Part shown: piece by piece, positions 23,358 to 34,281 of the stretch
Layout of the letters: the number at the start of each line of letters is the position of its first letter
How positions within the stretch are numbered: position 1 is the first letter of the stretch
Assembly: GCA_002102555.1 (NCBI GenBank)
Contig: MCFL01000196.1
Coordinates: 1-44,962, forward strand
Length of the DNA: 44,962 nucleotides
Source of the DNA: Catenaria anguillulae PL171
Taxonomy: Eukaryota > Blastocladiomycota > Blastocladiomycetes > Blastocladiales > Catenariaceae
Direction of reading: 5' to 3'
Notes under the pieces: generated by a model
The model's database searches: none
Seen by the model: the letters and a program-made list of their open reading frames with translations, nothing else
Told to the model about the DNA's origin: nothing
Made by a program: the position numbers and the translations under genes

Positions 23358-24186
23358 ATGGTTGCGTAAATCTCAATGTATCGCTGCGCATGTTGCATGA
23401 TCCACCACAGCTGCCCGCTGAAACCCACTGCGCGACCGAAATCCGCCTGCGCGCCCACCACTGGACCTTGGCTTCATGTCCTCCATTGTGCACCTACATT
23501 CTCGCACGCTGGCCCATGCAGAACCAGCAACCGCCAATCTCGTTGTCAGTCTCCTGGGGACTGTCACGTCACTCCGACGCCCTGATTCAATTCGTTGGGA
23601 TTGGATCCATGAATCGAGCCAACGTTACACCACCTCGCATCACCACGCACGTCTATGACCTCTGCTTGACCAGTTTTGTCGGCAGTTGTGGATCATGCAG
23701 CATGTGCTCCCCTATCACCATCACCTGCACCATGGCGCTAACGCCCCCACGCTGCCCCCACGCATGACTTGGACACTTTTAGGTGAACATTCCCAAGACC
23801 AGGAACACTTTCTGCAAGGGCAAGAAGTGCCGCAAGCACACCCCTCACAAGGTGACCCAGTACAAGACTGGTAAGGCCTCGCTCTTTGCCCAGGGTAAGC
23901 GTCGTTACGACCGGAAGCAGTCTGGTTTCGGTGGTCAGACCAAGCCCGTCTTCCACAAGAAGGCCAAGACCACCAAGAAGGTGGTGCTCCGTCTTGAGTG
24001 CACCTCGTGCAAGTACAAGATGCAAATCTCGCTCAAGCGCTGCAAGCACTTCGAGCTTGGTGGTGAGAAGAGTACGTTTTCCGTCATCTGCTGCCTTGGC
24101 CTTGTCAGCTTTCCCGATCCTCACCGTTTTCGCTGTCTGTACTTTGATGATGAACAGAGCAAAAGGGTCAGGCTCTCCAGTACTGA
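23358..24186 (+). CDS. RPL42: 60S ribosomal protein eL42 (L44/L36A)
   Basis: Exon 2 (23783-24071) and exon 3 (24158-24186) are certain. They encode [20 protein letters not shown], then [60 protein letters not shown] and [13 protein letters not shown]. With the initiating Met the length is 106, exactly that of yeast eL42. The four zinc-ribbon cysteines are present. The Met lies in an ATG-only first exon; the best candidate is 23358-23360 (ATG|GTTGCG), giving a 422-nt intron, but another ATG|GT upstream is possible. The protein sits at the 60S E site. It has Pro in TKPVF, the form found in cycloheximide-sensitive species; a Gln there gives resistance in some yeasts. Confidence 0.93.
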
Positions 24187-26407
24187 GCGGATCGTTTCCA
24201 CCTTCCGTCTGTTTTTGCGGCGTCTCGTTTGTTTTTGCCCTTGTTTCGTATCATCAACACATCCGTCGTTCTTGTTTGCTCGCTGCGGGTGGATATGAAT
24301 GCATCAATGAATACGGTCTCTGCTCGCAACCTGTATTCCCTGTCGTCCAGTGCCAGGACCGTCAATGGTGGCTGCCTGAGAATCGGTGTCACAGGAGGGC
24401 CGACTCACTTCGCTCTGAATACTCGTAGTCCCCTTTCGCAGACAATTTGAGGAAATGTACAACACCATACAATCACACAGTCAGCCCTGGCCCAATCTCA
24501 GCAGTGGGCACTCGCAGGAGCATTTTGACGTCCTTCTTCATTCATGATCACCTCACAATCCAGGCACCCAACTCGTCGATTCAGCCAGTATGTACACAAC
24601 TTACACTGCTCCCCCTGAACCGCTCAGAATACCTCGACGATGCTCCTGCGCACTCGCTGTGTACCTGCCCTGGGTGTCCCATATTCCGGTATTGCTCACC
24701 AAGTACCAAAAGGCCGATTGAAGCGCGCACAAGCGCGACTGCAACTGCCTCACGAGTCTGGCCGTCACGCTCGGATTTTCACAGACAGGAAAACGCTCGG
24801 TACCCATTGGGCCAAGCACATATTCGGAAAGGGCTGGAGCCCGCGGACGGCATTTGCCACGCCAAAGCGGTTGATATTGCACCAACTGTTGCCGGTCCAT
24901 CATTGATGGTCGCGTGCCATGCGCCGCTTCTCGAGCACGACGAGGCAAGTATCGTGATTATACGCTGTTTCGTGGTCTCAATGGTCTCCATAGAGTGCTC
25001 ATGTTGAGCGAGGACGTGCGAAGTTGTGCGACGAGTGCGACCAAACGACTGAGTGATGGGACAGGTTCATGTTTGGGTTGGAAGAGGCCACTCTCACTTT
25101 CAAAATGGCGTGTGTCACCTGTGCCGGACGTGCGAGGCGGTGCCAAAGGGACAGCCCAAGCTTGTGTGGATGGAAAGGGTCTTGGTGTTGCGCTGTTTGT
25201 GTCGATGTTTTCGTGCTATGTAGCACGAATTTAGTCTTTCCGTTCGGTGAAAAGGGCCAGCAATTTCGCGGATTCCTCGCTGTGTGTTGTTGTACTTTAG
25301 CCAAGTGTACATGTGAGTATTCACATCAAATCTTCCAGTCCCAGACCTCTCACCCTGCTGTTGACACTCTGCACAGCGTCCCTGCAAATGTCTCACGACG
25401 CGATCAAAGGGAGTTCGCCAATGGGGATGGCGGATGGCGAAGGTGGATAGTTAACGAAACGACCTTCGGTAGAAAAAAAACGTCGCATTTGCAGGGCGGA
25501 CGGCTACATTTACGTTCCCTGTGTGACGCTGGTTTGTGCGGCTATGCCCTGTTAGCAAATGGCCACTCAACCACTCCTCGCTATTGTACGTCACCACGCT
25601 CGCTTGAGCTCAAAGTCCCAGACGACCTTGCAAGGGGAAAAGCCCTTTGATCTGCAAAAGAGTGTAACGCAGTCAAGCCGCCTCCACCGCCTCGCCTTTT
25701 CCGAGCAAACCACACACCAACACGGCGCCTTTTCCGTTCATTCGAGTTCGCCCGACACAATTCATGTCGTAAACACAGTACAGGTTTGCAAACCACATCA
25801 TCTACCTATGTGGGACCCAATACACCGACCATTGCCACCTAGCGCAATTGATTGCCCCAACTCCAGGGCCATTCACCGTCGAGCTAATTGACTCCGCCGA
25901 AGCGCCCGTTTCGCCCCACCAAACACCAAATTGTACTGTGTGTGTCTCCCGTCTCTCACTTTCGCCTCAAAGAACTTGCCATGTGCCGTTTGCTGTTGGG
26001 CTGGTGGAACGATGTGCTGTGGGCCTCACCTCATTCATCACTGTCGACCGATTTTAATTCCATTTTCATTTCATTTTTTCATGCTCCACCGCCACATGTC
26101 CATGTAGTCAGTCTCTCGAGCTCGTTGACGCTCGCTTTCGCAATTCGCAATTGAGCAGCCGAAACAGCAAACCGTCAGGCTCGACCCGATTGCCGTTGTC
26201 CCGACGGATTGTTCGCCATACCACCAGCCGCCTGTCGCCTGCCCAGGATACTATCATCGGTCTAGCTACCCCCTCGGTCGTTTCCGCCACATCCAACTTG
26301 GACGCCTTCGGCAACCGACCCTCCCCTCGACCCGCTCATTCGGTTTTGCCAACTCTTTGCAGCAATCACTCACTCCGTTGCCAGCACCAGCGCCGTCGCC
26401 GCCCTCC
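24187..26407. other. Gene-poor stretch of about 2.2 kb, nothing identified
   Basis: Frames of 90-190 residues occur on both strands, for example at 24447-25007 and 24601-24948, but none shows a known motif and adjacent frames cannot be joined convincingly. The last ~300 bases are a CT-rich leader for the bHLH gene. One or more short, divergent multi-exon genes or non-coding RNAs could be present. Confidence 0.4.
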
Positions 26408-28468
26408 ATGTCGAGCTTTTTCGGACAGGACCCGAACCAGGGCCAGGGCCAAATGCCGCCGAATCAGCAGGCACAGCAGCACCAGCAGCAGCAGCAAGGC
26501 CAGCCCGTCTATGTGTATGCATACCAGGTCGATCCAAACAGCGCTAACAGCCAAGTCTACTACTCGCACACTCCCTCGACGCAACCTCTCGATCTCGCTG
26601 GGGCCCACCAGCAACAGCAGCAGCATCAAATGATTCAGCACCAGCAGGGATTCGTCATTCAGCAGCAACCGACGGGCACTACCGCCGCTGGTGTCGGTAC
26701 TCCTCCGTACCAGCCCGGCACACCGTCTTCCCTCCCACGCTACTCGCTCCTACAACACCAAGGCACCCCTCCCTCTACAACCTCTCACTCGTCGCTCACA
26801 AACATCAACACGCTCGATACCATGGACGAAGATGCTGTCTCGATGCTCGCCACGCCACCTGCTCCCAAAGTCCAAGAGGGCTTTTTCCCGTCCTCTTCCT
26901 CTGCACACCCATCCTCATCCACACCAAACACGCCCACGGTCGAATCCTCAGGCATGTCGGCCCTGCTGGGCTCTGCGCCGACCTCGGCCATCCCCTCTGC
27001 CCTCCTCCCCGCCGCCGCACGCGCAATCCATGTCCCCGGCAGCAAACCGATCCTCGGCGCCGGCGGGCCAGGAACCGGTCCGGGCGCATCGAGCCTCCTC
27101 AAGCATGCGCAAATGACGGCCGCAGGCGCCGCCAACTCATCGGGCGTTGCAGCAGGATCGCCGGCCTTGCACACCATGTCGCTGCCCACGGGCCTGGGCG
27201 GCATGGATTGGATGTCGAGTGTCGGGTCGCCGCTGGCCACATCGTTTGACCATGGTGCGGGCGGATCGTCGTACCAGCCGCAGTCGCCTGCGCCGGGCGC
27301 GGGCGGTCCCATGTTGGGCTCGTCGTTCCAAGCGGCAAGCAGTGTTCCTGTCCCGTTGCAAGTTGGCACACCCACGACACCAGGGTTTATGCAGATTGGA
27401 AGTCATGCGAGCTCGTTGCCGTTCAGCATGACGGGCAGTCCGGTCATGTCGACATTTTTCGAGGCTGACGAACTGGATCCCAGCAGCAAGCCGTACGTGT
27501 TTTTTTTGTGTCTTGACTCGTGATTCCTCCGTTTTGCTCAATCCTCGTCAAAAATGTACAGAATGCAAGTCATCTTTGAAAAGCGCCGCCGGCGTCGCGA
27601 GTCCCACAATGCCGTCGAGCGCCGTCGGCGGGACAACATCAACGAACGAATTGCCGAGCTGGGCCTGCTGTTGCCCGAATACTATGTCGGGTCGGACCCA
27701 AACGTGAAGCCCAACAAAGGCCAGATCCTGCGCAAGGTGGTCGACTATGTGCGCCACGTCCAGCAGACGCTCAAGGAGGCCATGGACAGGCAGGCCGAGC
27801 TCGAGGGCGCACTGCGCAATCTGGGCGTGAATCCGCCGGCCAGCGAGCTCGGCCATACCATGAAGGCACTCTTGACGCTGCCGCAGCACTCGATTGCCGC
27901 GCTGGCACAGCTTGCACAACAGCAGCAGCAGCAGCAGCACCAGGTGCAAGGCGGCGGGTCGTCATTGGGGCAGGATGGCGGCAACGATGGGGGTGGGCAA
28001 GGTGGGCAGGAGAGCATGTCCCCGGGTGCGCAAGCGGGTGGAATTGGCGGCGGCGGTTCTGGAGGCCAGCAGGGCGATGCTGGCGGCGCGCTGCAGTCGA
28101 CAGCCGGGTCGCAGCCGGGCACACCTCTCGGCGGACAAATGATGCAGTCACCTGTGTCGACGGCCGGTGGCGAGCATCCAATGAACATGTCCATGAGCCC
28201 GACCGTTATGCAGCAGACGTTTGGATTCCAGCAGCATACAGACTACATGGATCACTCCGGGGCGGGTGGCGGCGGTGGCAGCGGGCAGCATTCACCGCAG
28301 TTTGTCACGCAGCAAGGTGGCGGCGCTGGTGCCCAACAGCAGGGCGGGCAACCGGGGCAGGGGCAGCAGGTGGTTGTCATGTACCCGAACGGCATGGGCG
28401 GAATAGTCCCGTTGCAGGGGCATGGGCTGGTGAGTGTGTTGCCGCCCCAGTCGCAACAAAGAACGTGA
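26408..28468 (+). CDS. Class B basic helix-loop-helix transcription factor
   Basis: Exons 26408-27492 and 27562-28468 give 663 residues; an in-frame ATG at 26357 would add 17. The first 360 residues are rich in Gln, Ser, Pro and Gly with CAG-encoded Gln runs, like an activation domain. The bHLH (~369-432) starts KRRRRRESHNAVERRRRDNI, then NERIAELGLLLPEY, a loop, and NKGQILRKVVDYVRHVQQTL. The basic region has His, Glu and Arg at the class B positions (H..E...R), which predicts binding to CACGTG E-boxes, as in the USF, MITF and SREBP groups. Helix 2 continues into KEAMDRQAELEGALRNLG, a possible short coiled coil without a full leucine zipper. The C-terminal ~190 residues are Gly/Gln-rich. The intron falls just before the basic region. 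Target genes unknown. Confidence 0.9.
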
Positions 28469-29567
28469 TTGGCGTTGCATTGCCCCGCCGACTTTTTGCT
28501 AGAACCCACCTTTCTTGCCTCCTTCCTGACCAGTACCTGATTGCCAACCATACCTTTCCTTTGTTGTGCTTGATCCCACGCTCATTCCGCCCGTCACCCA
28601 ATCATCCTTGCGCTTGCGTTGACTCGATCCGTCTTTTGCCCCTCGCGTCACCCGTTCAGGACACATGTCTCTCGTCTCTTTCGCCGTTTTTTTTTCCTTC
28701 TGTTCCGTTCTGTTCTTTGTTTGGTACTGCCATTTTTTCTTCCATTCCCCCTCTCTGTGTCCTTGCTTGCTCGCAACAGTCATCCTTGATCATGTTGTCT
28801 TGCAAGTGCTCGTTGATTGAGCCTTCATTTGTTTTGTCGTTGTTTTGCCCATTCCTCCATTCTCTGCCCAGTTCCTCCTCGCTTCATTATTTATGCACCT
28901 ACCTGTCATTATTTTTTTTTGTTGGTTTTTGAAGGTGCCGAGAGCTTGCAAGCATGCAGCAAGGTGGGATTGAGTTTTTGTGCTGATTGCGGCTGGTCCA
29001 TTCATTCCCTGTGGATTGGGTTCAAGGTGCAAATTGAGATGGAATGGTATAAGTCTGGCGGTGATCAGTGAAAGAGCTCGTCGATGTTGTTTTGTTTCTG
29101 TCATTGTGTTGTTGATTTCTCGATTTCCTGTTGTCAATATTTACCACATTAGATGCGTTTTTACATAACGGTACTGACGAGTCTCTGGAAAGGGACTATG
29201 GTATGGCTGTGGAATGGAGGCAGAGGGTAGGCCTCCGATCAGACCTTGATCCCACTTGAGCTAAGCCTGCAGTGACATTTCCACCAATCACAAATCGATA
29301 TCGATAGAGAATCTTCCTCATAGCAATTAATGCCCACTAAACGTCAAGTTGAGAAAGACACGCCATACTATTTACGCAACTGCGAGACTTGCCGCATTCC
29401 CCCAGCCCGATCTTTGCCACCCACGAGTCTCGTGGCCGCTGCTCCTCGGCCCAACTGCGCTCGTCAACCAACTGCCCAACACGGACGCCCACAACCAAAA
29501 CCAAGTGAGCGCTGTGACTCCCACCCACGGGCCCAGAACCGAGCATTGATGCAGCACCCAAGGCGCA
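28469..29567. other. Intergenic, pyrimidine-rich, no gene recognised
   Basis: From 28500 to 28930 the top strand is strongly T/C-rich with several T runs, fitting a long 3' untranslated region of the bHLH gene. An alternating ATCGAT patch lies at 29295-29306. Nothing coding was recognised. Confidence 0.5.
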
Positions 29568-32500
29568 ATGGATCCATCGTTCAGCAGCTCACCAAGCACT
29601 GGAAACCCCAACGCCATGCCCCCGCGCCCACTCAAACGATCCGCCAGCTCGGAGCCGCCGCTCCCATCCTCGTCACCAGCTTCGTCGACTGCCACCAAGC
29701 GCCAGCGCAGCCTCTACGACTTCTTCTCGCGGTCCTCGTCCCCGGCAGCTCCTCCCGCCAACGCGCTCAAGAGGGAACCCATCATGTCACCGACCCGGGG
29801 TCATGTGTACCCCGTTACTTCGCCCCGCGCCACTGCCTCCTCCCCAAGTGCGACTATCTGTGCATCTGCTTTAACCTCACCGACCAAGCCGCGACCCACG
29901 ACGCACCAGCGGCCACAAGCATCTACCTCGTCGTCCGCTGCTGCTGCGGCAACCGCGGCACCATCTGCTCCTGCACCCGCTCGATCGACACCTGCTGCCA
30001 TTTCGCTTCAATTGAGCGATTCAAGCGACGACGAAAACAAGGTTGCTGCTGTTGCCCCAGAGACGCCACGCAGAGTCCGCGTGAGACCCAACGTTCGGCC
30101 AGTGCAAATTGAGATTCTTGGTACGCTCCTCTTTCCCTCCTTGTCTTGGCGGCCTCCAGTCGTCCCCACATCTCTCTGGCTTCCCACGCAGTCCACCTTT
30201 TCCATCCAACACTTTTCCTCTTTGCATCTGCCTGACCCAACTTGATCCCGTACATCATTTCCTTTCCTTGTTTGATCCATCCATTGTTTTTCCTTCTCCC
30301 CTTCTTTTTCCTCCTCTTTTCTCATGTTTTCTCTCCCTACCACAAGACGGACCGCCACGCCCAACCGTCATCGATCTGCGGACACCAAGCCCTGAGCCAG
30401 CGGCCACAACTTCCTCGGTTGTCTACCTCCTCTCGTCGTCATCCGATGACAGTGACCGCGATACTCCCGTAGTTCGGCAACCCAGTCCTCGTCGCTGGCG
30501 GCCTGCGGCGATTGTGCTCGACAACAGCGATAGCGACATTGAGCTCGTTGGCGTCACGCCCGCTCCGCCATCGCCACTGGGAATCTCGGCCTTGCTTGAC
30601 CTGATCCCGCCGCTTTCACCGCTGAAACCACAGCCTTCGCCTGTACCACACGCCCGACCCGTGTTGACGCCGCCACCGCCATTGTCTCTATCCGTGTCGC
30701 CTGTGGCTCCTCCTTTGGACTTGAGGACTTTTGATCATGTGTCTTCCCCTATTCCTGATACCCAAGTTGCATCGCCTCCTTATTTATTTTCGTCCTTTGA
30801 TTTGTTCTCTGAATCATCCCCCACCAATGCCAACCACGGTTTGCAACAAACTGTCTTGGCAGAGAAAGGTATCGAGTCGCCAACCCTTGTTTCTGTTCCT
30901 GCCCCGACACCTCTACCCGCCTCACGATATCCCCCCTCCCCCATCATTCTGTCTTCACCATCCCCATCGCTCAATCATGAGTCTCCGTTATCGCTACCAA
31001 TGACGCTCGAGCGCAAACACTCGGACAATTCGTCAACGTCTTCAACATCCACCGTCTTTAGTTTTAGCCTCTCACCTCCCTTGCGCGCTTGTGTTGTCAC
31101 CCCGCCTCCTCTTTGCCTTGGCACTTCTTCACGTTCCGAAGTACCTCCGCTTCCGCATGCTGTAGAATTCAAGCGGCCGGCGGCTGCGCCCGTGCCTCGA
31201 ACTGCGCTTGCAGAATCCAAGAACGTGAATGATGCCAGCCCAAAAGGACGACGTGTTTTGAGGCCGAGGAATGCGTCGGTTGTGCCGTCTTTGGGTACGT
31301 CACGTCAACTTGGATATGGTGTCCCATGCCGCGTCACGTTCACGATTCTGACTGACCGTGAAACTACAGAAAATCCCGGCTCACCAACCACAACAACGAC
31401 CTCATCAGCGTCGTCGACTGCATCATCCACCCCTTCGTCACGCTACGGCCTCCGCACCCGCCCAGCACCCCCACCCACGACTACTTACGCGGACCTGACT
31501 CTGTCCCCCTCGCCTCCACTTGCGCTCCCTGAACCAAAACGTGTCACGCGGCTCGCCCGACGCGGCCGCGGCCGCCCCCGCGGACCACAGGGACCCCCGC
31601 GGCCGCTTATGCGCACCTTGTCGTCATCATCGACATCGCTTTCTGACCTGTCGTCTCTGTCTGACGACGAGCGCGATGATGATGGCGACGACTTGGACAT
31701 TGCGTCGATTGCCCCGCGGCCCGTGGGCACGCCCGCAAAGTGTACGACTGCGGCCGCCACAGCTTCGGGAGGATCGACCTGCCATCCACATGTCGCGGAT
31801 TCGTCGCCCTTGACGTCTGCCTTCTCGTCCAGGGTCAACAATTCGTCGCCACCGTCGTCGCCCGGGGCGAGTCCTGGGTCGGGCAGTGACAGATCGGCCA
31901 CCAGCTTGTCGACGGTGACGGGCTCGTCCTTGTTGGAACTCCCGCCTGCGCTCCGCATGGGATTGAGTGGGTTGGTTGTGTCAGAGAGCGAGGACGAGGA
32001 GGAAGAGAAAGCCGGTACGTTTCTCTCGCTGTCATTTCTTTTTTGGTACTGGTGTCATCATTCCTGACCTCCTTTAACAAAACAAATCTCGTGTCGCCCA
32101 ACCAACTGCTCAGCCACTGCCAAAGCCGCAGCAACACACTTCACCTGCCCCTTCTGCGGCAAGACCGTCTCCAATACCTGGGACGACGTGATTGACGACG
32201 TGTACCAACGCATCCTCAAGTATGTGCCGCCCTTGGTCAAGGCTGCGCAAAAGCTCAAGCGGCAAACGCGCGAGTCCAAGCTCGAATTTATCCACAAGCA
32301 CCAGTTTGACACATCCATGTCGAACAACATGGACGAACATGTGCGCGCCACCAAGCCCATTTGCGACAAGCACAAACGGCGCGCTGTGCTGCTTGAGGCG
32401 CAGGAAAAGGGGTGGCCAAAGCCCGAGGCCATTGACTGGGAGAGGTTCGCGCAGCGCATTCGCGCAGACGGGTTTTTGGATCTGCTCGATGGCGTTGTGG

Positions 32501-32904
32501 AAAGCTACCACACGTCCCCGTACGGTGGCGTGTATGCGCACATGGTCCAAGTGTACAATGAGTGTGGCGGCGGCGCTCGGTACCGCAACCAAGCCATGCT
32601 GTCAAAGAAGCTCGAGATGAACCGTGTTGGGTATTATGGGCAGCGCGGCGCCTTCGAGCTGTTCAATGCACTTGCTGATGCCTTCTTGCACGATCCAGTG
32701 TCGGCGTTGGGGCCCGCAGAGTTGGGCGCCTTTCGGGAGAGCGAGTTTGTGAGCGATATCTTGGTGCCGACGGCGGGCGTCATTTTGATTCAGCAGGATA
32801 TGCAAGCCGAGTTGGGCAGGGAGGTTTCGTTTGATGAGGCGTGGGAGAAGATGAAGGAGACGGCTGAGTATGGAGACGTGATTGCGCCGCTGCAGAAGAC
32901 TTGA
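29568..32904 (+). CDS. RTC4-domain protein with PIP box, SIM-like motifs and AT-hook
   Basis: Exons 29568-30120, 30347-31294, 31370-32014 and 32114-32904, all in phase, give 978 residues. The C-terminal ~250 residues match the RTC4 domain: FTCPFCGKTVSNTWDDVID, KPICDKHKRRAVLLEAQEKG, PEAIDWERFAQRIRADGFLD, NRVGYYGQRGAFELFNALAD and ILVPTAGVILIQQDM. The CxxC (727, 730) and CxxH (799, 802) pairs may bind zinc. Upstream is a long disordered region with a canonical PCNA-binding PIP box QRSLYDFF (46-53), five SUMO-interacting-like hydrophobic cores followed by Ser/Asp runs (near 145-149, 192-195, 209-213, 239-242, 249-252), and an AT-hook RGRGRPRGP (~565-573). Yeast Rtc4 was named for an effect on telomere capping; its molecular role is unclear. 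The motifs suggest a nuclear chromatin or replication factor (inference). Confidence 0.87.
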
Positions 32905-33400
32905 AGAGGCCACTTGCGGACACGCGCGGCCGTGTCGGCGGATGAGGCACGGCTGCTTGCATTCGCGGCCGGTCAGAGATGTTTGAGTATTGGTTGAGAA
33001 TCGTTCTCGTTTGTTGACTGAGTTTGCTTTTTCTTTTTTGTTCCATCCACTCGTATCGATTCCGCCCCACCAGGTCGGCCCTTCCTTTTTGTGTGTGCGA
33101 TTGTCCCCTGGTCCGTTGACATCTTCCTCCCCTGTGTATTTTTAATACCCTCCTCCCCTCTCTTTTCTTTCACTAAATTATTTGCCTGCCTGTTGATTCA
33201 ATCCGTTTGCGTGTTGAAGGTCGAGATTTGTCCGCAACGTTCGCGAATTGTGACGCGGCCGTTTGTGAGTTGCGGCATGGCAAGGATGTTAAGTATGAAT
33301 CATTATTGATATCTTATGTGGCACCATCTGGAACATCAATACTCCATGCAACAGGATCCATAAATAGACTAGACGAACGACCACCACCAACCATCCAACC
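32905..33400. other. Intergenic, CT-rich
   Basis: It contains the 3' end of the RTC4 gene and the leader of the LIM gene. An alternating AT/purine patch (TAAATAGACTAGACGA) precedes the LIM ATG. No gene was seen. Confidence 0.5.
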
Positions 33401-34281
33401 ATGGCCCCCATCGCTGTCTCCACCATCCACACGTTGGACCACATCTCGGGCATCCTCAAGCGCGACTTGCTTGCCGTCAAGGACGGATCTCTTGGCAAGA
33501 TTCGAGGATACTGCGGCAGCTGCCATGGTACGATCGGGGTACCCCACATACGTACTAGCTGCCTTATCGCGATATTGACACTGCTTTGATGATACGCAGA
33601 ACCAATCAAAGAAAACGAAACCATTACCTACACACAAGGCGTCTCTTACCATCAAGAACACTTTGTCTGCTCGGCCTGCACTACCTCGCTATCCAACTGC
33701 CCCTATGTTATGCACAACGACATGGCCATGTGTGAGCCGTGCTACTCGGAAACGGTGCTCCCGAAATGCGCAAAGTGTAGCCAGGCCATCAAAACGGAAA
33801 TGGTGACCATTTCAAATCTTAAGTTTCACCCACTGTGCTTGGTGTGCGCTGCGTGCGAGACGCCGTTGGCGGGCAAGGGCGTGTATTCAGAGCAAGCGCA
33901 AAATGCAGACGGAGATCGGACCGGTGCAAGCGAGCAACAGGGCGAGCGGTTGCTTTGCCAGGAGTGCTACGAGGACAGGCATTTGCCAAAGTGTGTCAAG
34001 TGCAAGAAATCGATTGGCGGAGTGGGCAAGGTGGCTCAAGATTACTTGACTGTTGGTGAGGACAAGTTTCATGTCGACTGTTTCTGCTGCTACGTACGTC
34101 TCTGTGTCATGCGATGCTCCAGCAATCACGCTGACATGATTATGGCTTTATGCAGGACTGTGGAGCCAAGTTCGAAAAGGGCGCTCACAAGGGACCCACA
34201 GGATATTACTGCAAGACGCACTGGGCCGAGCGCAGTAAGGCCGCAATTGCTGCTGCTTCGGCGGCTGGCCAGCCGGCTTAA
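33401..34281 (+). CDS. Three-LIM-domain protein
   Basis: Exons 33401-33527, 33600-34093 and 34156-34281 give 248 residues. LIM1 starts CGSCHEPI (Cys38, Cys41), with YHQEHFVCSAC and CEPCY; its fourth zinc ligand position is His (QEH) rather than the usual Cys. LIM2 has CAKCSQAI, FHPLCLVCAAC and CQECYEDRH, with a 15-residue insertion rich in Gln, Asp and Gly before the last pair. LIM3 has CVKCKKSI, FHVDCFCCYDCGAKF and CKTH. No other domain is present. LIM-only proteins are zinc-based scaffolds in cytoskeletal or nuclear complexes; the domain spacing recalls paxillin/PINCH-like or fungal LIM adaptors, but I cannot name an orthologue. Donors are GTACGA and GTACGT. Confidence 0.9.

Noticed and set aside
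31740-31760. Mobile elements or virus-derived fragments anywhere in the window
   Set aside because: I found no reverse transcriptase, integrase, transposase or capsid motifs and no long terminal repeats; open frames outside the listed genes are short and family-less.
32058-32592. Long bottom-strand frames opposite the RTC4 domain
   Set aside because: They are GC-rich shadows of the RTC4 exon, which shows a clear domain match on the top strand.
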